Shown: positions 5,803 to 9,247 of the stretch, piece after piece
Layout: every line of letters starts with the position of its first letter
Position numbering within the stretch: position 1 is the stretch's first letter
NCBI GenBank assembly: GCA_017538465.1
Contig: JAFYIW010000068.1
Coordinates: 1-9,247, forward strand
DNA from: Victivallales bacterium
GTDB taxonomy: Bacteria; Verrucomicrobiota; Lentisphaeria; Oligosphaerales; Oligosphaeraceae
Length of the DNA stretch: 9,247 nucleotides
Direction: 5' to 3'
Notes under the pieces: generated by a model
The model's database searches: none
Told to the model about the DNA's origin: nothing
Seen by the model: only the letters and a program-made list of their open reading frames with translations
Program-made: the position numbers and the translations under genes

Positions 5803-6867
5803 ATGATGACACCCGAAGAATGCAAAAGATTCCAGGACACCTTGGGCATAGGCCCCAGGTCATATTATGTCTATGCGCTTTGCACGGACAGCGGTCCCTT
5901 CTACATCGGCAAGGGAAAAGGCCTGCGAATCCTGAACCACCAAGATGTGGCGCTGTTGGCCGAAGAGAGCGTCAATTCTGATGACACGCTCTCCCCTGCT
6001 GAAAAGCAGGAGCGAATCCGTGCCATGAGCGCAAAGCTCCAGAACCTCATTGTCAACAAGGAAAAGATAGACCCCGTGATCATCAAATGGGGGCTGACGG
6101 AGCACGAGGCGTTCATGTGCGAATCCAGCCTCATCAACCTGCTGAAGTTCTGCAAGGGGAAAACCATCGCCGAGCTGACGAACATTGTCAATGGCCATGC
6201 CAGCCCCGTGGAGCTGGCCAATTCGGCGGATGTGAAGACCAAGGCCCGTCCCCTCCCCCTTTTTCTGACGGAATGCGCCGTCTCCCAAAAGGACATCAGC
6301 GAGCTGCGCGGGAAAGTCGTCCTGATCAAAATCAACACCACCTACCCGAGTTGTTTCAGCGCCGACGGCTTGCCGGATGACGCAAAAATCCGCGACTGCG
6401 TAAGCGGGACGTGGAAAATCAACCACCAGCAACAGCGTGAAATCCAGTATGTCTTCGCATTGTACCGGGGCCGCGTCGTCGGCATCTACCATATCAGCCG
6501 CATCTCCGCCCCGCTGACAGAGGAATTTCAAAGACATCACTGCCTGCCTGATTTTCCAACCTTCCCAGAAGAGGACCGACGCATCGACCGCATGGTCGCG
6601 CAATATGCGACCGTCGAGCAGGCAAGGCTAGGATTGTCCGCAGAGGATTTCGAGACGTTCTCAGATGCATTGTCCCAAAGGGTCTACCCTCAAAGCCGCC
6701 GGCACAAGACGCCCCAGGAAGTTTTGGACGCGTGGCGGCGCCGTTCCTACTATGTCTTGGACAAAGATGTCCCCCAGGAGGTGATGGCATTCATGAACAC
6801 GCTGGTGACCTTGAATGGTGATCAGTCCATCTTCCAGTGCGAGACGCCGCTGCAATACAGATTCTGA
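5803..6867 (+). CDS. LEM-3-like GIY-YIG nuclease with an uncharacterised C-terminal domain
   Basis: A 354-residue protein. Residues 20-135 are a GIY-YIG domain of the LEM-3-like kind: YYVYALC (21-27, in place of GIY), FYIGKGKGLR (33-42, in place of YIG, with R42), H46, the catalytic-type Glu in MCESSLINLL (E107), and LTNIVNGHAS (125-134). All residues expected for catalysis appear present. The C-terminal half (about 165-354) contains KVVLIKINTTYP, CVSGTWKINHQQQREIQYVFALYRGRVVGIYHIS (199-232) and a closing QCETPLQYRF. This recalls PUA/EVE-like modules that sit beside nuclease domains in some bacteria, possibly for binding modified nucleic acid; that is inference. It starts 16 nt after the NUDIX stop, with tandem ATGs and no Shine-Dalgarno but a T-run before them. 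It is likely co-transcribed with the ATPase, vsr and NUDIX genes. Confidence 0.85.
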   Translation: MMTPEECKRFQDTLGIGPRSYYVYALCTDSGPFYIGKGKGLRILNHQDVALLAEESVNSDDTLSPAEKQERIRAMSAKLQNLIVNKEKIDPVIIKWGLTEHEAFMCESSLINLLKFCKGKTIAELTNIVNGHASPVELANSADVKTKARPLPLFLTECAVSQKDISELRGKVVLIKINTTYPSCFSADGLPDDAKIRDCVSGTWKINHQQQREIQYVFALYRGRVVGIYHISRISAPLTEEFQRHHCLPDFPTFPEEDRRIDRMVAQYATVEQARLGLSAEDFETFSDALSQRVYPQSRRHKTPQEVLDAWRRRSYYVLDKDVPQEVMAFMNTLVTLNGDQSIFQCETPLQYRF

Positions 6868-6893
6868 ACAATGACAAAACCTGGAGAAACACA

Positions 6894-7541
6894 ATGAAAG
6901 TATTCGCAATCGACGGAGGACCGCGCAAGGGCTGGAACACGGACACGCTGTTGACGAAGGCGCTGGAGGGCGCGGCCTCGGCTGGCGCGGAGACGGAGAT
7001 GGTCCATCTCTATGACCTCACCTTCAAAGGCTGTGTCAGTTGTCTCGGCTGCAAACTGCGGAAGGAGCCGCGTCCGAACCGCTGCATTCTGCGCGACGAC
7101 CTCACCGCCGTGCTGGACAAGGCGCACGAGGCGGACGCCGTCATCCTGGGCAGCCCCATCTACTTCAGCGAGATTACGGGCGAGGCGCGCTCCTTCCTGG
7201 AGCGCTTCCTCTTCCAGTACCTGAACTACGACAACCCCGGCAGTCCGCTAAGTCCGCAAAAGCGCATCGGGTTGGTCTTCACGATGAACTGCCCGGAATC
7301 GCTCTTTGACCAAATGGGCTACCATGCCCTATTCCAGCGCTACGACGGCTGGATGAAACGCTTTTTCGGACACTGCGAGACGCTGATTTCCTCCGACACC
7401 CTGCAGGCCAAGGACTACAGCCGCTACCATCTGGGACGCTTTGACGCCGAGGCCAAGCGCCAGCGCCACGAGACGGTCTTCCCCCAGGACTGCCAGAAGG
7501 CCTTTGATTTGGGCATTCGGCTGGCCAGGACGGCTAATTGA
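6894..7541 (+). CDS. flavodoxin-fold NAD(P)H-dependent FMN reductase / iron-sulfur-flavoprotein-like
   Basis: A 215-residue flavodoxin-like protein expected to bind FMN and reduce small substrates or transfer electrons in the cytoplasm. The phosphate-binding loop is GGPRKGWNTDTLL (8-20), near the start of the fold. The segment GCVSCLGCK...C (C47, C50, C53, C64) follows, then the flavin-stacking region ADAVILGSPIYFSEITGEARSFLER. Iron-sulfur flavoproteins have a compact cysteine cluster at this place; here the last spacing is ten residues, so a [4Fe-4S] cluster is possible but not assured. GGAG at 6883-6886, 7 nt before the ATG at 6894, defines the start; the frame extends upstream without a better start. 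It follows the GIY-YIG gene by 26 bp. Confidence 0.88.
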   Translation: MKVFAIDGGPRKGWNTDTLLTKALEGAASAGAETEMVHLYDLTFKGCVSCLGCKLRKEPRPNRCILRDDLTAVLDKAHEADAVILGSPIYFSEITGEARSFLERFLFQYLNYDNPGSPLSPQKRIGLVFTMNCPESLFDQMGYHALFQRYDGWMKRFFGHCETLISSDTLQAKDYSRYHLGRFDAEAKRQRHETVFPQDCQKAFDLGIRLARTAN

Positions 7542-7576
7542 CTAATGGTGAAGTGGGCAAGGTGAATGCCAAGGCA

Positions 7577-7591
7577 GACGACACGGAATCA
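7577..7591 (+). repeat. intergenic 15-bp repeat, copy 2 (GACGACACGGAATCA)
   Basis: An exact second copy of 1469-1483, with AATGCC again six bases upstream (7565-7570). It lies 26 nt before the ATG of the acetyltransferase gene, a position similar to copy 1. Confidence 0.5.
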
Positions 7592-7617
7592 TAAAAATCC
7601 ATTTGAGAAATAACGTA

Positions 7618-8097
7618 ATGCCAAGCGACGCCATCACCATACGCAACGCGGTCATCGAGGACACGCCGTTCATCAAGGCGTGCATCCACGAACTGGCTGA
7701 ATACGAGCACGCGGAAGCGCAGGACCTCTCGACCGAGGAGATGCTTCGCGAGAACATCTTCGGGCAGGGCTTCGCCAAGGTGCTGATTGCCGAATGCAAC
7801 GGCGAGAAGGCGGGCTTCGCCCTGTGGTTCAACAACTTCTCCACCTGGCTGGCGCGGCCGGGCATCTTTCTGGAGGACCTGTACGTGCGACCGCAGTTCA
7901 GGAAGCGCGGCATCGGCAGGGCGCTCATCAAGCGCCTTGCCGAAATCGCGGTGGAGAACGGCTGGGGTCGCGTGGAGTGGTGGTGTCTGAAATGGAACAA
8001 GCCCAGCCTGGAGTTCTACGACTCCCTTGGCGCACGCCAGATGGACGAATGGGTTCCGCTGCGTCTGGACGGCGAGGCATTGGAGCATCTTGGATAA
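7618..8097 (+). CDS. GNAT family N-acetyltransferase, SSAT/diamine-acetyltransferase-like
   Basis: A 159-residue GNAT enzyme that transfers acetyl from acetyl-CoA to an amine. The acetyl-CoA loop is RKRGIG within EDLYVRPQFRKRGIGRALIK (86-105), preceded by GFALWFNNFSTWLARPGIFL (66-85). VEWWCLKWNKPSLEFYDSLGA (119-139) carries Y134, at the position of the general acid in spermidine/spermine N-acetyltransferase. The FALWF-NFST-RPGI-LEDLYV pattern is characteristic of the SSAT-like branch, so polyamines, thialysine or similar amines are likely substrates (family inference). The ATG at 7618 is used; the frame could also open with TTG at 7603, five codons upstream, but the family similarity begins after 7618. 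Only a weak GAG precedes it. The 76-bp gap before it is one of the larger ones in the array and holds the 15-bp repeat. Confidence 0.9.
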   Translation: MPSDAITIRNAVIEDTPFIKACIHELAEYEHAEAQDLSTEEMLRENIFGQGFAKVLIAECNGEKAGFALWFNNFSTWLARPGIFLEDLYVRPQFRKRGIGRALIKRLAEIAVENGWGRVEWWCLKWNKPSLEFYDSLGARQMDEWVPLRLDGEALEHLG

Positions 8098-8139
8098 TGC
8101 CACCGGAGCAATGTTCTCCCACAGACAAGCAATAATGCC

Positions 8140-8535
8140 ATGAAAGTCAACATCACGGCAGGCGAGCGCCTCAACCGCATTCTGCAAGGCAAGTACCCAG
8201 GGGAGCGCTTCGTTCCGTTCAATGAGGCGATGAGCCAGGGGACGTATTCCGCGCCTTTGTTCTCGGAGGAATTCGTCAGGGAACGCGCCGCCGTCCACGG
8301 CGTCAGCGAGGCGGAGTATCTGGGAAAGCTTTCAGGGTTCATGGAGGTACTGAAGCACGCAGGGGAATACGATGAAATCGTGCTGTGGTTCGGAGACGAG
8401 CCATTCTGCGTGGCCAACCGACAGACGGTGCTGGATGCCCTGAGAAGGCATGGTTGCCGTCGGAGCATCCTGCTGAACATCGTCCACGAGGAAACCGGGG
8501 ACCTCATCCGACAGGAGACCATCGTTCCAGTTTGA
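8140..8535 (+). CDS. DUF1835-like protein of unknown function
   Basis: A 131-residue protein similar to the DUF1835 domain. It begins with a strand and MKVNITAGERLNRIL (1-15), then FVPFNEAMSQGTYS (24-37), SEEFVRERAAVHGVSEAEY (42-60), and the most characteristic segment YDEIVLWFGDEPFCVANRQTVLDAL (77-101), followed by SILLNIVHEETG (109-120). The order of a short strand, an acidic D/E-rich turn (D86, E87) and an LLN strand fits that family. DUF1835 proteins are often longer with a second domain; this one ends after the first, so it may be a single-domain version. Biochemical function is unknown. There is no clear Shine-Dalgarno. It sits 42 bp after the acetyltransferase. Confidence 0.78.
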   Translation: MKVNITAGERLNRILQGKYPGERFVPFNEAMSQGTYSAPLFSEEFVRERAAVHGVSEAEYLGKLSGFMEVLKHAGEYDEIVLWFGDEPFCVANRQTVLDALRRHGCRRSILLNIVHEETGDLIRQETIVPV

Positions 8536-8567
8536 GGGCAGAAAAATCGTAGGAAATCGAGGCGAAA

Positions 8568-9014
8568 ATGATTCGGAATCCAGAAAAGACGCTCGGCGCC
8601 ATCATCGACAAGTGCTCCATCGCGCAGCTTTGCTACATCGACAAGGATGGCTTCCCGGTCACCCGCGCCATGCTGAAGCCGCGGGAACGAAATGGCCTTC
8701 GCGAGTTCTACTTCACGACCAACACCTCCAGCGAAAAGGTGAGTGCTTTGAGGCGCAAACCGAAGGCCAGCATATACTTCGTGGACCGGCGTTTCTTCCG
8801 GGGCGTCAGTCTGGCGGGCACCGCCGAAATCCTGGAGGACGCCGCCACCAAGGAGCGAATCTGGCGGGAGGGCGACGAGCAGTATTATAGTAAAGGCGTC
8901 GCCGACCCGGACTACTGCGTCATCAAAGTCACTGTCCAGAAAGGCCGCTATTATTCCAACTTCAAATCCACGGATTTTTCCATGCAGGCGCAGCGAGCGG
9001 CCTCGCCGCCGTGA
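8568..9014 (+). CDS. pyridoxamine 5'-phosphate oxidase-like FMN-binding protein
   Basis: A 148-residue split-barrel flavin-binding protein of the PNPOx-like / general stress protein 26 group. Typical elements in order: QLCYIDKDGFPVTRAML (20-36), EFYFTTNTSSEKVSALRRKPKASIYFVD (46-73), RGVSLAGTAEILED (78-91), IWREGDEQYYSKGVADPDYCVIKVTVQKGRYY (98-129). The TSSEKV and G-x-A segments line the FMN phosphate site in the family. GAGG (8559-8562) lies 5 nt before the ATG. Unlike true PdxH it is too short to be the pyridoxine enzyme, so a role in flavin- or F420-type redox or stress is likelier. Its TGA overlaps a GTG of a short open frame. It is the last clear gene of the array. Confidence 0.87.
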   Translation: MIRNPEKTLGAIIDKCSIAQLCYIDKDGFPVTRAMLKPRERNGLREFYFTTNTSSEKVSALRRKPKASIYFVDRRFFRGVSLAGTAEILEDAATKERIWREGDEQYYSKGVADPDYCVIKVTVQKGRYYSNFKSTDFSMQAQRAASPP

Positions 9015-9148
9015 AGCGCGAGTTCGTGGATGCGCCCGTGATGGCGGAGCTGCCGCATCTCCCGGAATTCTTTTTCCTAAACTTTGCAAATGAAATAGCG
9101 CACACTATATTTAGTTTAATGGTTGCTCTTAGGAGTGAAAATACCTGA
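9011..9148 (+). pseudogene. short open frame, perhaps a truncated gene start
   Basis: A GTG at 9011 overlaps the PNPOx stop (GTGA) and opens 45 codons to a TGA at 9146-9148. The first 20 or so residues (VKREFVDAPVMAELPHLPEF) are GC-rich in codon use like the neighbours; after about 9068 the sequence turns abruptly AT-rich and contains a promoter-like element. This looks like a gene beginning cut off by different DNA, or chance. Low certainty. Confidence 0.2.
9084..9111 (+). promoter_or_regulatory. candidate sigma70-type promoter
   Basis: TTGCAA (9084-9089) and TATATT (9106-9111) are separated by 16 bp in an AT-rich stretch. Transcription would begin near 9118, giving a leader of about 126 nt before the ATG at 9244. 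Confidence 0.4.
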
Positions 9149-9202
9149 ACGGGGTGGTCTCCTAGACGTGCAAACACTCTGTCTTGCAATACCCCCTGTT
9201 CA
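9130..9202 (+). ncRNA. candidate structured leader RNA with H-type pseudoknot
   Basis: Stem 1: TAGGAG (9130-9135) plus ACC (9143-9145) pairs with GGT plus CTCCTA (9156-9164), nine pairs with a 7-nt bulge. Its loop TGAACGGGGT (9146-9155) pairs downstream with CCCC T GTTCA: 9146-9150 with 9198-9202 and 9151-9154 with 9193-9196, nine Watson-Crick pairs with one bulge. Between lies a hairpin of TGCAAACA (9169-9176) with TGT and TTGCA (9180-9182, 9184-9188), eight pairs with a CTC loop. All three stems are compatible. I do not match it to a known riboswitch class. Confidence 0.45.
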
Positions 9203-9208
9203 ATAGCG

Positions 9209-9237
9209 TTCCTACTGGATAGTAATCACATCAGGAA
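9209..9237 (+). promoter_or_regulatory. possible Shine-Dalgarno-sequestering hairpin
   Basis: TTCCT (9209-9213) is complementary to AGGAA (9233-9237), and GAT (9218-9220) can pair with ATC (9230-9232), forming eight pairs with a 4-nt bulge. The right arm contains the ribosome binding site AGGAA ahead of the ATG at 9244, so the fold could limit translation. Confidence 0.35.
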
Positions 9238-9243
9238 ACAAAG

Positions 9244-9247
9244 ATGA
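9244..9247 (+). CDS. start of a gene continuing beyond the window
   Basis: ATGA closes the window. AGGAAA (9233-9238) precedes the ATG by about 5-6 nt, a good Shine-Dalgarno, and a promoter-like element and structured leader lie upstream. The product cannot be told. Confidence 0.45.

Noticed and set aside
3395..9014. Integron-like cassette array
   Set aside because: Small co-directional accessory genes suggested it, but the gaps are too short and irregular and I see no attC-like paired core sites.
9130..9202. Assignment of the leader to a known riboswitch, ribozyme or retron RNA
   Set aside because: The preQ1, SAM-II, ZTP, fluoride, guanidine and pistol consensus features I know do not match, and no reverse transcriptase is visible, so it is left unclassified.
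1..9247. tRNA, rRNA or CRISPR array
   Set aside because: I saw no tRNA arms, rRNA sequence or regularly spaced repeats; the 12-bp repeats at 4592-4702 are coding.

Overview
The window looks like a piece of an anaerobic bacterial chromosome or island. It is mostly GC-rich and densely coded, and nearly all genes lie on the + strand. The mix of small single-domain enzymes (VanX-like dipeptidase, PaaI-type thioesterase, NUDIX hydrolase, GNAT acetyltransferase, FMN enzymes, DUF1835) would suit a gut or rumen bacterium, for example in the Verrucomicrobiota/Lentisphaerota/Kiritimatiellota area or the Clostridia. That placement is inference only: no rRNA or other marker gene is present.

Layout. Positions 2-268 hold the AT-rich 3' end of a gene that starts outside the window; its C-terminus looks like a PD-(D/E)XK nuclease domain. 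A gap of about 457 bp without a gene follows. Next come a D-Ala-D-Ala dipeptidase (726-1439) and a hotdog thioesterase (1502-1900), then a convergent gene on the - strand for an unrecognised 334-residue protein (2057-3061). The convergent gap contains strong inverted repeats.

From about 3340 to 9014 eight genes run in tandem on the + strand. The first four form a defence- or repair-flavoured block: an AlbA_2/Schlafen-like plus GHKL-type ATPase with a winged helix, a Vsr mismatch endonuclease with no cytosine methyltransferase beside it, a NUDIX hydrolase overlapping vsr by ATGA, and a LEM-3-like GIY-YIG nuclease with an uncharacterised C-terminal domain. A 28-bp imperfect direct repeat (26/28) lies just before this block and again inside the 3' end of the NUDIX gene. 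The remaining four are a flavodoxin-fold reductase, an SSAT-like GNAT acetyltransferase, a short DUF1835 protein and a PNPOx-like FMN-binding protein. These look like accessory or stress enzymes and do not form a visible pathway.

The last 160 bp are the most unusual part. A promoter-like element is followed by a leader that can fold into two hairpins enclosed by a 9-bp loop-to-downstream pairing, an H-type pseudoknot with an embedded hairpin. A further small hairpin covers the Shine-Dalgarno of a gene whose ATG is at the very end of the window. I could not match the leader to a riboswitch class I know.
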